A stretch of DNA of 64,000 bases from Psettodes erumei (GCA_016785225.1 JAFBJZ010000861.1:2731001-2795000); one strand, 5' to 3'. Shown: positions 12,525 to 26,317, numbered from the stretch's first letter. Notes: a model not told the origin generated them from the letters alone. A program made the numbers and translations.

Positions 12525-13073
12525 TAGTGGTGTGCGATACTGCATATTTTGGTATCGATCCGATACCAAGTAAATACGGGCCAGTATCGCCGATACAGAT
12601 ACCGATATCGATACTTATCAATAAATAAGGTAGATGCATCATTGAATTGCTAAATCTCAATTAATTTTCATGACCTTAAGTGTTTTTTGTGATGTTCTCT
12701 TTTTTATTGTTAAATAGTTAAAACTCAGGTCATTGTAGGGCAAAGTTTATAATTAAATAGAAAATGCTTTATTATCAAATGTTTTAAGAAAAATCTTTTT
12801 TGCTTTGTGCATCTAAGTCACGTCACGTGACTCGTGATGGCGCAACATCTAAACACAAGAGGTGGGAGGGGGAGCAAAGTGTACCTGCTATGCGCTGACA
12901 CAGGAGTGGCGAGTCCGGCGACCTGGCTGTTTCCTCTTTGCCGAAATCGCAGCATTGCAAACAAGAACGGAACTTAAAGTGAAGAATCGATCGCACCATG
13001 CTAGTATCGATCCAATACCGATACCGACTTGGTATCGATACTATCGATATTTGGATCGATCCGCCCACCACTA
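12525..13073. mobile_element. hAT-type MITE, 549 bp
   Basis: The left end reads TAGTGGTGTGCGATAC and the right end, inverted, reads TAGTGGTGGGCGGATC. The similarity continues inwards to a shared TATCGAT/GATACCAAGT subterminal region. The flanks are CTCACCAC (12517-12524) and TTCACCAC (13074-13081), an 8-bp target duplication with one mismatch; 8 bp is the hallmark of hAT insertion. The interior has no transposase frame, so it is non-autonomous. Subterminal repeats of the TATCGATAC type are abundant. The orientation is arbitrary. Confidence 0.85.
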
Positions 13074-13081
13074 TTCACCAC
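13074..13081. repeat. right target-site duplication of hAT MITE
   Basis: TTCACCAC is the right-hand partner of the 8-mer at 12517-12524. Confidence 0.75.
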
Positions 13082-13301
13082 TCACTGCGTCCTCTCGCCC
13101 GGGAACTTTATTCCAGGGGAAGGAAGTTAGTCAATAAGTACCAGGATAGAAGACGTAACTACGGCATAAGGTTAACATTTTATTTTAGAGGCATGGAAGA
13201 TGAGTATGGAGTCAGCACTGAGGCTTTGATCCATCCACTTTAAGAGTTGGAGAGACGAAGCCCTGAACTAAGGAAATCATAAGTTCTTATACATCTTGAC
13301 T

Positions 13302-13373
13302 CCTCCTGGGACCAGGGAGCACATCCTTGAGCGTTATCCTCCTGGCGCCAGGGAGTGCGACCCTGAGTGTTAT
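13302..13373. repeat. 36-bp tandem duplication (two units)
   Basis: Unit 1 (13302-13337) and unit 2 (13338-13373) both begin CCTCCTGG, share CCAGGGAG in the middle and end with TGAG.GTTAT. They differ at a handful of positions, including a GA to CG change. The divergence indicates an old duplication. No coding role is evident. Confidence 0.85.
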
Positions 13374-14686
13374 TAGTGTCTTGCTATGTGTAGCCAACCG
13401 GCTCTAGCTGGGCCCGAGCGAGTGTTAAAATCAGACGTGGTGCATTCTGTTCTGATGAGCAAGCAGCAGCGAAGCAGTGATTAACATATCATAAGGCTAT
13501 GGCATGACATGGTGTGATTAGAACTAAGAACACTTAGTTTCATAATAATCCAACACAGGTGAGACATTTACTTTATGTCCGCTGTGTTGCCTGTTTTAAT
13601 TTCTTCCGCACGGCCTGTTGCATGGATGTGAATATCATGCTGCTGTCAGTGAGAGTGGGCCCGCAAGCAGATGTCAGATTATAGTAGACTGTGAGGTTGT
13701 TTGGACCGCCATGCCAAATTTTTCAACTGCTAGTTATACCGCCGTGTTGAACTGATTTTACGCAATTAGTTCAGTGATCTCCAAGCTGTTATGGATCATC
13801 CTCAGATTTCCACTTCTGATCAGAAATGGTTTTCCTCATGTCTGTCATATGGCTTTGTCTCCAGTTGTTTATTTTTTCTCCACTGGTGGCTGATGATCAC
13901 AAAGTTTGATCGGCAAGGCTGAGCATCTGTGCCTGATCAGTGAAAGTGAATGTAACTGTCGTGAACATTTTGTTGTAACAAAAAGAACAAGTAAACAAAT
14001 GAATATTCCAGGTCAATTCTGTTTGTCCCTCAGCCAATCCCATTCTGCTGAATGGGAATTTCTCCTGATTTGGGTACAAATGTTGGACTCCAGGATGGAC
14101 TGATTAGAGTCCAGCGCTCAGAGGCAAAGGTGTGTTTTGGTTGTGCCAAACTTCTGTGCTGCTGGGTAGAACATGTGTGCATGTGTGTGTCTGTGTGACG
14201 CATTGTCTGCTGTCGGTAACTTTGTGTTTCATCAGAATCATCTTTATTGGCCTCATAGCGGGAACTCATACAATGAATTTGACTTTTTGTTTCTCTCAGT
14301 GAACTCTCATGCTAATACAGTAGACATACAGCAGAACAACAACGACGCTTACAAAGTCAGCAAATCACTTTTATCTATAGATCCTAGCAAGACGGCATGT
14401 TTCTCACTGGAAATTATTCACAGGAATCATACAAGTTATTGCAGTGATAACTTAGATTTTTTTCAAAGAAATGCAGTTTGTTTTTGTTGGGGGTTTGGGC
14501 ATTGGGCATCATTTTAGACTTTTATCTTTTGACAATATCTATACACAACACAGCTTAATGTTTTTCACAGTACACACAGATATTAGCAATAGGAACAGTG
14601 AAACAAACATGCACACTGACAGATTGAGCGCTATGTCCTGAGGTAGTGCTTCATATTTTTGTGGTATCACACTGTGTGCCGCGCAG

Positions 14687-14714
14687 TAACATTTTTAAAA
14701 TAACATTTTTAAAA
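14687..14714 (+). repeat. perfect 14-bp tandem duplication
   Basis: The unit TAACATTTTTAAAA occurs twice with no gap or mismatch. Confidence 0.95.
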
Positions 14715-15143
14715 TAAGACAAATAAAACAAATGGATTTGTACTGCAATTTTCTCATTCTGCTGTAGCTCTCTGACAGGGTAACAGTGTTTGGCTGCTTA
14801 CCAAAAGTCGGGACGTTACACAGCTCTCTTTCCCAGTTGCCACTCGTCAGCCGACTTGGTTGCTGCAGTGAGTCGTCCTCTTATGGCTTTATTTTTTCTG
14901 ACAGTTAACTTTCAGACTGTCTTTTGGAGCTCATCATCTGGCGCTCACGTGTCTTCTACGGCAAAGACCCTGGGAAAGTTTTCCCTTGCACTTAGGACTT
15001 TATTTCCTCTGTGGCAGTGGGACATGTTACACAAGCCCTCAGAAACTTCAGCAGCTTAAACTGGACTATCCAAGGTTGATCATTTCTGAAAGACTCAATA
15101 TAGATGTACTTGAAAACACCCATAATGCAACCTTCTCTCTATG

Positions 15144-15163
15144 TTTTTTTTTTTTTTTTTTTT
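15144..15163 (+). repeat. poly(T) tract
   Basis: About 20 consecutive T residues. It could be the tail of an old retroposed sequence on the - strand, but no SINE body was identified beside it. Confidence 0.9.
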
Positions 15164-18100
15164 ACTCATTCTGGTTAGGCACTGTGCCATGGTCTAATAA
15201 TAGTATAGAAAACAGACTGATGACCTGATATGATAAATATTTTTTTAACTTTGAGATCTCAGACTTAAATTTTTCACTGAGGCCGAAACAAATCTGTTGT
15301 TCTTTTCTAAAATGATTCATTACAACATGTCGTCGAGGCTTCAGGGGCAGCGTGTGGCAGCTTCTCCTCTGTTCCCTTCGGGTGTGCAACTCGGCAGCAA
15401 CTTCTCTGTCATCTCCATTCATCAAGGTGTGCCGCGGCTTATTTCAAACTACCTTCATTTGCACTATTTGCTCCCATCGTCTTCAGGCTCCTCATTATAA
15501 CCCTGTACATATTATTGTGCTTTTTCATCCTTACTTAGCAGAGGATACTCATTTTGCTATTATTTTTTTCTTTTGTGGGGCTTTTAGGCAGTAAGGACTG
15601 AAATTAAACTTATTTTCAGCATGGCATTAGATCAATGACCTTATTGCTGATTGCATAGTCACGCATAGAATTTTCCAAATACTGAGATAAGTGGCCATAT
15701 TTGGATGCTAAATAAACTGCATATACGAATAACCCTTACTCACGTTAAAGATTAATCAAGGACACAGCAGGCAAACTAGCATTTCCTCATTTCTGTAAAG
15801 TTAATAGAAATGAAGTAAGGTTTTTAAATGACTTCCACTCATAGAATATACTAATAACATGTGAGCAGTGTGATAAATGAGACCAATTCTGGGAAACGCT
15901 GCATTTTAATTAAGGAACAGTCTTAAGTGAGGAGATGTCATTGTTAAAGTCAACTCTCCATTGCAATTATGCTGCTCTATTCATGTGTAACATAATGGCT
16001 TGATGACAGTTCTTTGTTGGCTTACAGTGGAGGCATAATTGTGTTCTTTCACATATAAAAAAAATAGCACATCTCAATTTTCTATTATTCTAACACTCTT
16101 TCAGTGAGAAGAGAGAGGTTACATCTTTAAGACTTGTGCCAGGAGCATTGCTACTGTATTTAAACTGTATGATGCTGGTCAAACTTTACAAGTTTAGGAT
16201 TGACTTTGTTGTTCTGAGAGCCCTCAAGTGAGGGATGAGGACAAAATGTGCTTGTTGTGTGAGGTTATTTATGCTGTTTATCTACAAGCATTGAATCTTT
16301 TCTAAATTGTGTTTTTTTTAATCTCTTAATTAGAATATCTAACCTGGAAGTTGAATTTTTCTGCTTTCCACATTCATGCACCCAACAAGGGGGGAAATCT
16401 CTCGCTTTTGGAGACCTTGTGACCGCTCCTTTAGTGATATCCTCGAACCAAGTTTTGGCTTATTCTGCCATCTACATGGCAAAATGTTTTTCTGTCAAAG
16501 AAACGTGTAACGAGGGCGGTTATTTGGCCTTGATGAAGCTCTCTACTACCTTTCCTCTGTTCACTTAGTGTTGTGTGTTTCTGCCTCAAAGCGGATGTTT
16601 CGTTTTTCCTTCACCCCAACTTTACAATCCTGCAATTATACAAGGACAAGAAAACAACAAATGCACGGTGTCTGACAGGAATGCACAAGACATGATCAAA
16701 GCGAGGATGATTGCAGCCATTATGTTTCTACTGCGATAAGTGTGTTCATTGGAAACTAAATCTGCTTTTAAATGACAATATGGCAATCAGTGCATGGCCA
16801 TTTGCACAAACTAGAGCTCCCGCAATGAGTGCACCATCATTGTGTTCACTTTGATTGGGGGCATACAGTTATACAGTAGAATACAGCTTGAAAGTGGACA
16901 GCCTGTATGCATCGGTCATGTAGGATATCCACGTTTCATCAACAAGATGAAAGAAAAGCTGGTGATTGCTCCCACACATTTTCTCTTACAAGTTATTGTG
17001 TTGGGTTTTTTGCTGCTGGAGGCAGAAACTTATTACGTCTTGATACAGTATAATGCATAGTGTCATTATCCTTGTCACCATCTTTCTTCATGATGCAATT
17101 TAATTTTATTTCAGCGTAAAAGGATGATTTGTCTTTTCCTTTGGGGTTCACAGATCCAAGCAGCTGCGAAAATAAAGCCTTTCCTGACCCCGTCTTCACA
17201 GCTTTTTTGCCTTACATTAGACCAGTAGCATTTGAAACACTTTGAGATCCTTCCACACAGTATCCTCACATTCATTCAGCCCTTCACTTACTCAAAACGC
17301 AAGGGCCACTTGAGGTTGAAAATGCATAGGGGATGGTTGCAGAGAAGCTTCGTGGAATTCAAGTCCAGCAAAAAGGGATTGCGAGGTCACCTGGGCAGGT
17401 TATGCCAGGATCAGCTGCCCGCCACAGGGTCTCAGGAAAGTTCAGAGAACAAAAGTGATATTCATGAAACTGGAATGAATTCAGAGGGACGCAGACACTT
17501 TTAAAGGTTTCTGTAAGGTTACGTCCACTCTAGCAGGCTGAATGTATAAATCCTCATTGTGTTGGGTCCAACGAGGAATAAGAATAGTTAATATTAGCTC
17601 CTTCATTGCGTGAGATCAGAAACTGAACAAAGAAATGAGCTTATTTTGTTTTGAACTAAAACCAACAGAGTCAAAATGGTTGGAAAAATTAGAAAATTTG
17701 CATTATGATAAGGCCTCTGGTCACTTTAGATGCACTGTATGTACTACAGAAAAACATTGACATACTGTAACCAGTTCATGTACTTTATAGAGTTTTGTCA
17801 GGACCGATAAAGAAAGTGAGACTTTGTACCACTGCAAACGGCTTTAGGGAAGAGGTTGGGGTGGATGGCTATGTGTATAAAATACCCTTTAATATCAGAC
17901 ACCATGGTTTGCATCCTATCTCCTCTATTCACCAAACGCTGTTGTATATTACCTTATCCAAGTTTTTTAAGATGCCTAAATCAAACCAAACCTTTATTCA
18001 GGCCTTTTAAAGGTTCATATTTTAGTTTTTGCAGGCACTGACTAATAACCTGTTTTGTTTTTATGGCGTTAGGGCTTGTTGATTTGTTGCTGTCCGTGTG

Positions 18101-21100
18101 CCTCATGTCATTAGAGGAGAAGGCATTAAATTAAGATATATAATCCTTGCAAATAATGCTGATGCACCAGCTGATGTACTTACTGCACATAAGGTAGCTG
18201 TAGCTATCTAGCAGCAGCTGTGTGTGAGTTTGTTTGACAGTACAGGCTGTGACTGACTGCAAAACTCCCCAGGAAATTATTTTTTCCTCTGTCATCTCCC
18301 ACTCTCTATCCTTTCCTTTCTGGTCTCTTCTCTTTTCTTTTCTCAGTGAATTAGAAAGTGGCGCGGCAGCGGTTGCCGGCAGCGTTGCCTGCCCAGGTTA
18401 CATTCACGTGTTCACCTCAAGTAATATACTTTCCAAGGTTCTGTGTTGGTAAATTAACAGAAATATTTAAATAAAAGAATTCAAAAGTGACATTGGTAAG
18501 AAGATATAAAAGATAATAGTAGAAAGCGGTCAGAGGATGGTATGTATTGCTTTAAAATCTGAAGTAGAGCTATAGCTAATTGTACTGTATGTCCTTCCTC
18601 CTGAACGATTCAGCTGACACATCCTAGTCACATACAATGCAGAGAAGGTGCCCCACTGGCACAAAGCAATTACAAAGCCAACACGCACACACATAGCCGT
18701 AGTATGTAGGCAGCCAGTGAGAGAGAGGAATTACTTTCCTGTCAAGTAAAATCAGACTCATCATCATTTCATTAATTTCTGTATATATTAGCATTTTTTA
18801 TTGTGATTTTTTTTTTGTCTCTTTTTTTGCTGCATCTCTTTTCCTCCTCCCAACATTGTCCTCAGTTAGAAAAATGAGCCACCTTCTTTTCTTTTGTCTC
18901 TACTTCGAGGTACTTCTATATTGAGGTACCATTTAGGTCCTTAAATAATCCACTTGGCATGGTTATGTGTACTGAGAGATGTGAAGCTACTGCTACAACA
19001 CAGGTGGTGTGTCCCTGTATGATGTGGAGGTGACCTTCTGTTTTCTGCCACATACAGCTTACACTGGAATGTAGTGTGTCGCACTAACACCAATTTCTAA
19101 TTTGAATACAAAACTATTCTCCATTGTAGATAATCATGTATCAAAAATCAAAATGCAGTTTGAATTCTTTTTTTTGACAACTCTTTTTCACCTGGTATGA
19201 GAGTGATATATTTCCAGGAAATTATCATTTTAAAACCACAGGAGAATATGCAGCCCAAATATCAAGTGTTTCCTTCACTGGAAGCCAACAAACATCACCA
19301 TTTCTTTGAAAGTACAAGACCAAATTTAGAGTCACATTTTTCCATAATGGTTACAGTATAATACACCTATGTGACCTACAGTATTCTGACTTATCTCAGA
19401 GAAGTTCAGATACTTAGAAGTGATGCCACAGTTTCAGAAATTTGTCTGTTGATACAAAACCACTAAAACTCCGTGATTCTCGCTATGTGACACTCATACA
19501 CCCAGTTGCAAGCAGTGGATTAAATTAACTAACATGGGGACAGTGTGAAAATGTTCATTTAAAAAGTCAGCAATGGCTGTAGCCCTTTAATGTTATGAGC
19601 CCCCATCTCGCTAAAGAGCTATTGCTACATAAGCATAGAGAAGATGACATTAGCCTCTGTGACAGTTGTGTGTGAAGCATTGCTACATCAGCTGCCAGCT
19701 GTCACAGTCTCCAAACAACAATGTTGAGGATATGAGCATTTTGACGACATGTTGTAGATAGAAGTTATTAACTGAAACTCACTCACCCAGAATCCTGTGA
19801 AGAGATCCACATGTCTGTGTTTGAAGTGTTTCTTTCTGTCACTCAGAATGCTCTGTGGCACTGGTTTTCTATGACTTGTCCTTGATGGTCTGCCTCGAAG
19901 CATCTTGGTGTGTTTTTTTTTCCCAAGTTGTGGCAGATGTGTTGATACGCAGTAGCCATGGCTGTTCCACGTGTTTTCATCTTTTCTGTGCTGACCTTCC
20001 TTCTTTTTCTCCCCTTTGACGTCAGACTCTTGTGGAGCTATTATGCAACCCTCTTTCCTCTCAGAAGAATACTTAAAACAATTACGGTATCTTTGGTAAC
20101 TAGGGTAATGCAAAAAAAAAGGACAAAAAAAGGAATTAAGACCCCACAAGACCCCCACACAACAAGAAGCCATTCTGGAAGATGTAGCAAAATGCAAAGC
20201 ATGGTGGCCTAAACTTCAGCATGAAAGTCGCTGTGTTTAATTGTACCTTCACTGGAAGATCTGAATACAAAATGAACAAATTTTTACTATTACTGCTACT
20301 ATAAACTGTTACTCAAGCAAAAACAAAGTCACAGACAGGGGCGCAGATGACAGATCCGTGCTTTCCAAAAGGGAATCAGCAAGGTAATGAGCTGTAATCA
20401 CTCTGAATCTTACAAAGAATTGAGAGGCACTGAGCCTCCAATACTTTCTTATGAGGAATGGAAAAGTAGGCTGTTTGTACAAAAAACATCAGGTCAGTAA
20501 ACCTGCGAAGCCTGAGCTGAAGATCTGGTCCAGCGTGAAATGACCGCTAATTATGTACAGAGAATAACCATTAATTGCAGTGTTTTTGTTAAAGTCAAGT
20601 ATCGTGGATAATTCCTGTGAGTGTTATTCATGTATTTTATGTATTACTCAAATGATGCAAATAACTACTCAGGGTGCTTTGTTAATCCTTGTCCTGCATG
20701 TCAATTTAACAAATGTGGTCATGGTTATGTTTATTCCTTCAGATGTGAGGCATAGCCTACATCCTACTTCTGTATATTTTATGTTTCTCCGCTTTTCTCC
20801 TCTACTCTCTTCTTGGTTAATCCCCACCTGTGCACACAGAGTCACGACCAGACACTCTCCCATCCACTCAACACCACCCAGGGATGACACTATCTGATAT
20901 CTCCCTAGCAGATTAAAGCCTTAGATTGCAGCACCATAAACAAGTACCTGATCAAAGCGCCGTGTCACGGATTATCTCCTTCAGAAACGTTGTACGGTAG
21001 AATTGACACAGGTAAAGCTGCAAAATGTCAAGGAAGCTTGGTTCCTTATTGGTTTTCAGCTCAGCTGTAGTACCAACCTGTGAGAGACTTTGTCTGATAT

Positions 21101-22394
21101 TTGAAAGAAAGCATCCACAGCCATGGTAGAAGAACGTGATGGGATTTTGGAAAATGTTGTCCATCGTTACTAGCAGGTTTGCATATAAAAACTGTACAAG
21201 CTTTTTGCCATTCTGCTGGTCAACAAACCAGCAAACCTCTGCTTGCAAAGACAGAGAGACGACAGGTTGCAGAGCTTTACTGGCTTTATAGAGTGAATGA
21301 CAGACTTCATATCAACAAGTAAAACCAATACTCAAAAAATACTAGTATACAGTGTTCATTACTGTTATCACAAGCAGCATGAATAGACAAATAAAAGAGT
21401 GGTACTGAGTAGCTAACACTTTATCAACAGAAAATCAAGGGAGAGAACATGAAAAGAATATGATGAACGTGTTAATGACAAGTTTTCATGTATCTGGGAA
21501 GTACAGTAAACAGACAACAGCAAGGAGCAAATTCTCACATTTAAGAAACCACCCAAAGAAAATGTTGACATTTTTGTAGAAAAGGGCAATCAATTATGAA
21601 AATGATCGTTGTTGAGTTTGGACTGGAGCTTGGACTGTATTTTTTTTGTTAAGTTTGTGTTTTCAAAATTACGAAAAGAAACTGGAAAATAGATTCTGAA
21701 GGATGTGCATGTAAAGCTGACAGCAGAGGGTCGTATTAGTATTGCCGCCAGTTTATTTTAGGTGTTTTTTTTTTTATGTTTACAGCCTTCTCCTCTGTGA
21801 AAACAACTGAAACAGGGTTGCCACTTTCTCCTTCAATTAAAAGTAGCCATTGAGTTCTTATCCCTCCATCCACAGAAAGGAAGCTCTGTGCTACCTTTTT
21901 TTTCCTCCTCTCTTTGGACGGGGGTGTTTCAGCATCTAATTGATGAATAGCAGTCGTAACTCAGCGCCACAACCTTCAATTGAACTCTAATTCATATGTG
22001 CATCAATCATTTTTCCCCTTTTCATAACGTGCGTTTTGTCCTTGTGATGTGCCTGTGTGTGCCTGTATGGATGTATGTGTGTATCTAACAGAGAGAGAAA
22101 ACAAGGATTTTTCATCGGAAATTGTAAACAAGGGGCAAGGAAATCTCCTCCCGGTGAAAGCAAGTCCCTCTGTCTGCCTCTCCCTCCCTCAGTCTCCATT
22201 ATGTAGTAAACAGGGCCTCAGCTGTGCTCTTTGCACGCCCCACCACTCATATTGAATTTTTTGTTGTTCATACAGACAAATCCAAGCAATGTGAAAGGGA
22301 CTGCAACAGTCTTGGAGAGTATTTGAGTGTGTGTGTGTACTTTTATTGATCAAGTTCACGCAGTGACATTATTGGAATTTACCTCCTATTTGTA

Positions 22395-22515
22395 GTCAAA
22401 AACCTGGTCCTCATGGTAGACGTTAAAATTTTAGGGGTACGCGATTCTTGGTTAAGGTGGTTAGGGTCAGGTTAAAGGTCAGGGCTAGTCATGCAGTGGT
22501 TGGGTTAGTTTAATT
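22395..22515. repeat. teleost dispersed repeat (GTTAGGG-rich), fragment
   Basis: The segment contains AACCTGGTCCTCATGG, then TTAAAATTTTAGGGG, then several GGTTAGGGTCAGG-like steps. This layout (a 'tcctcat' core beside TTAGGG-like degenerate units and a nearby GT tract) is one I know as a widely dispersed element in fish genomes. A related copy in the opposite orientation lies at about 61070-61262. I do not know a secure family name. Confidence 0.45.
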
Positions 22516-22691
22516 TGATCTCCATGAAATTAATGCAGTAGTACAATATACTATTAAGTGACAGAAAGAAGTTTGTTTTTCTCAGACACCCTGTTGTTTG
22601 CTCATGGTGATATTGAAAGTAGTACAGTCCAGTATAAGTACAACTGTGTGAAAAAGGAACATTGGTGTTATGTTCCAAACGTAAAGGTTGG

Positions 22692-22732
22692 AAGTAGATC
22701 TTTAGTAGATCTTAGTAGATGTAGGTAGATCT
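22692..22732 (+). repeat. short minisatellite, ~10-bp unit
   Basis: Four imperfect units of the form TTAGTAGATC/GTAGGTAGATC follow one another. The local array is short and probably arose by slippage. Confidence 0.8.
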
Positions 22733-22739
22733 TTTTCAA

Positions 22740-25700
22740 TGGATATTTAGTAACTGTGCAGTCAAAATTTTAATTTCACATGAATTATGATAGATCAGTT
22801 CACTATAAATGCCTCATTACCATTCTTATAATCTAGAAGGTAGCTATCCTTGTCTTTCTTTGTCCTCAAAAATTTAATCTATGAATTTAAACAATGTCCC
22901 TCTTGAATTTTGACTTTGGTCTTTCTGTTTGTTTTTTACATGTAATTAGAATCTGAGCTGCAGATCTGTCTAAATTCTAATTTGGACCTAATTCCTTCCT
23001 CAAAGCACTTAGATTTAAAAAGTAAAGAAATTGCAGGAAAAAAACTCAATTATATAAGGGGAATATTGGTCTGTGTGCAAACTTTGTTCAATGGACTAAA
23101 ACAAGTGTAACAAATATCCATCCATTTCTATTCATTTCGCCTTATTCAGTGCAGTGCAAGTCTTTTCATTGTCCTCTTTTATTCACAATTTTATGAACTC
23201 TGCTACCAGTTTTACCAGCAGTCCCGATCAGATGTATGAAAATTTCTTCATTCCCATGCCTTGTGTAAAACCTTCAAAGGTGAGCAGCATAACAACCTCC
23301 CAGTGAAACACACCTTCCTATTCCAATAACATCCTCATCAGTGTTGAACCCAGTGAAGGCACTTGCTCTTCAAATGAGTTTGCCTATCACCCAACTGCTG
23401 GCTAATGAGCTACCTAATTTAATTCATTATGGTGCCGTACAAGGGTTTGACTAATGAGAGTGACCCTTTGCTGAATACAAAACCAGCAGCATAGTAGGGG
23501 GGGGGGGTCTATGTGATACAAAAAAAGAATTGAGTAGTTTAATATGTGAAACACAAATAAAAAAGCAAAATGAGCAGCAATTCCCAGATTTCCTTGCTTC
23601 GGACCCCTTAAAGTGAAACATGCTTGTGAGCTAATTACTCATTAAATATTACTCTTTGAAAAAAGTAATTACCTTACTAATTAACCTTGTGTGAATGTAA
23701 TTAATTACATCTCCAACTGCTATACAGACAAACAACAAACTGACTTCTGAAAAAAGTAAAGTAATTACTAATTTTGAAATTGTAAACATTACATTACTTT
23801 TTACCCACAAAAGTATTTATTAAAGTACTTTAATTTCTTAGTAATGTGTTACTGCACAACACTACTTGTGACCTATCATCAACAGTGGCCTCTATTATGA
23901 CCAAGTCAACTAAAAAATGAATTAAGACCTACAGACACATTGTTCAATAATTCACTATTACAGGAATGTCTTAAAATTAAATTTAAGTTTTTATCTTTTG
24001 CTTTTCTAATTTTGTCGTGACTCCACGTCGGAGGGTGCCGTCTTTGAGGACAGCTGGACATGCAATGGCAGATTTAGCAGAGGAGCAGAAGAAAAATTAC
24101 AATATCGAGTAATATATAATTATGCAAAGTGTGAGTGGAGTGATTTAAAAAAACTCAAGGTAAAATGTAATACTTGAACTAATAGAGTTTGGATCAGAGG
24201 AAATTCGCTGAGAGCAAATAGGCCCTTGCCCCCAAAACCTCCTCTTTGTACCACAGAGACCTGCAAAGAAGGGAGCATCTGCACACAAGGCCGAACTTGT
24301 GTACTGTTTAAACAGAGAGGGAAAGAGACAAGAGATGCTAAAAGAAGATACCACAGTTAATTTCAGGCAACATATGATGCATGAGCAGTTATGAGCAACT
24401 CCAGCAAACAGCGGCTGAGTCTCCTGGAGGATAAGAACCCAGATCAGACATCTCGATGAAGCACCTACAGGAGCTATAAACCAGACTGACAGACCCCTCA
24501 AAGAAGAAGTAAGATGAGAAAGGGGTGGTAATAAAATAAGGGGGAGGAAACAGAGCAGAAAAACAGACTTGGAACGTTATTTCACTGACATATGTATACA
24601 GGAAAGACTGTTGAAATGTATTGTTTCAAATATATTTAACATGTTTGGAGTTGGTTATGAGTTTACTGTGGCTCAGTTCTCAAACAGGAATAACTTCACA
24701 ATACAAAAATGGTCGGGTTGCTGGCCCACATCGCCACCCTCAATACAAAGACCCCTGAAAAGAGAGGAACGACCCACCTCCCTTTTTTCCTATCTTTTCA
24801 TTTCATTCTCTGTGAGACCAAATATTGAAAGAGAGCCCTTTCTTTCCTGAAAGAGACCTTTTTTTTAGTTTGTTGAACCTGTTGTGTAGGTGACAAAAGA
24901 AGGGGAACACATTCATCCACAGCCTTGTGTGCCCTTTTACGTCTCCCTAGTCTCTGTCTCCCTCTGCAAGCACAGAGCACAAAGGAAAAAGTCCATTAAG
25001 GCCTATCTTAATGAAGAGGGACAGGACACAATACCACCATCAGAGAGGAGAGTGGTGATCAGAGAGGTAGTCCAACTCGTCCACTCACTCCTGAGTGGAC
25101 AAGACAAGGCTTTGGGCTTCAGCCTGTCCTGATAGAGCAGGACAGAGTAATGAATGGAAAGGCACTAGTCCTGGAGCCATCAACTCACCAATCTCTCATC
25201 AGCAAAGGTCCCGTTGGTGTTTCATTAATATACCCCCCCCCTTCTCTTCCCATGGCTTTTGTCTGAGGTGTCTGTCTGCACCAAAATAGCTATTGTTCAC
25301 TCCGACACAAAGAGTTAAAGCTTCTTGAAGGGGAAAATCATGAGTAATTGTGTGGTTTTACTGACCTCCACTCAAGGCGAGGTTTTCCCCAAGTATTTCT
25401 CACTGACAACAAGCCTGTCAGTGAGATAAAAGGCCTGCACCATCAAACATATATTTTGGTGCTTGCTTCTATAAAAAAGAATGTAGTGTGGATGCAGTAA
25501 TATATGTCAATTATAAAGGTTTCTAGAAGTGTAGAAGACTCACCATAATAAATATGTTATGGATTGAAGCTGTGTTCCAACTTGATGGCTATCCAGGTCA
25601 ATAAAAGTTCATCCAGTTACACACACCCATACCACCACCGCCATTATGTTGAAACAGACACTGCCAGCCCATGATATCATTCCTCTAGAGAATATGACCA

Positions 25701-26315
25701 ATGTGGTTTTATATAATGGAATAGGTTAGCTGGTCTCCCAAATTCATGGTAAAGATGTTCCTTAGCAGAACTGCATGGCTCGTCCACAGTGCGTGAAGTT
25801 TCAAGGGCGGCTGCAATTCAAAACACCATGCAGCTTTTTTCCAAAGACGTGCAGGTTTCCAGTATTAGATCACTATCACATCATTAAACATCTTCCGATC
25901 TGTCACAAAACTACCTTCACACATTTTGGGAATTACACATTTCCCTTTTTTTAACTTCCTCTTTTTAGCAGTCAGACCTCATTTCCCCTTGCAGCCCACC
26001 CCAGTGCATTGTGGGCATGAATGGCCCTGTGATAAGAAACGTTGACAGATGGGACATCCTGCCCCCCCTTGGCATCATGCCTAGGAGGAGTGCCACCTCC
26101 CTCCCAAGACACTGTGCCAGGATTGTAAGCCTGCTCAGAGAAAAGAGAAGTTATTTAGTGAAGGGGGATGTTCCCATTAGGGTGATGAATGGCCTAATTA
26201 CTGGAAGTAAACAGTCCCTGGGAGATAAAAGACGAACCGGGGTCTACCAGGAGGGATGAGTCGCTGTATTACAGGCCCCATCCAGCCTGGATTAGGGAGG
26301 GATGCACAGCTTGAT

Positions 26316-26317
<2 letters not shown>
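22740..26317. other. intergenic, no gene seen
   Basis: Apart from the repeat at 23629-23864, no exon is recognisable. Two blocks have the mixed base composition and homeobox-like TAAT words often seen in conserved enhancers: about 23395-23475 and 25990-26300. Only alignment with other fish could show conservation. Confidence 0.5.
23629..23864. mobile_element. hAT-like non-autonomous repeat remnant (TAATTAC-rich)
   Basis: The stretch is filled with AGTAATTAC/GTAATTA-type words and ends with GTGTTACTGCACAACACTA. This resembles the teleost dispersed element whose end reads GTTACTGCCCAACACTG. The opposite terminus is not visible, so the copy looks truncated and mutated. Assignment to hAT is from memory of related elements and not from a target duplication. 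Confidence 0.5.

Larger units (their letters stand above)
13374..22320. other. intergenic, no gene seen
   Basis: About 9 kb without a recognisable exon or RNA gene. Small landmarks are a perfect 14-bp tandem repeat (14687-14714), a T-homopolymer of ~20 bases (15144-15163), and short islands of higher GC at about 17330-17420 and 18355-18420. The longest open frame, on the - strand at 19688-20197, is compositionally biased and matches nothing I know. Confidence 0.55.

Noticed and set aside
19688..20197. 169-codon open frame on the - strand
   Set aside because: It is the longest frame outside erbb4, but it is Lys/His/Ser-biased, shows no domain, and has no splice or promoter context; it is compatible with chance.
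24145..24501. 118-codon open frame on the - strand with hydrophobic and Cys-rich sequence
   Set aside because: It has no domain, and its start and end have no exon signals.
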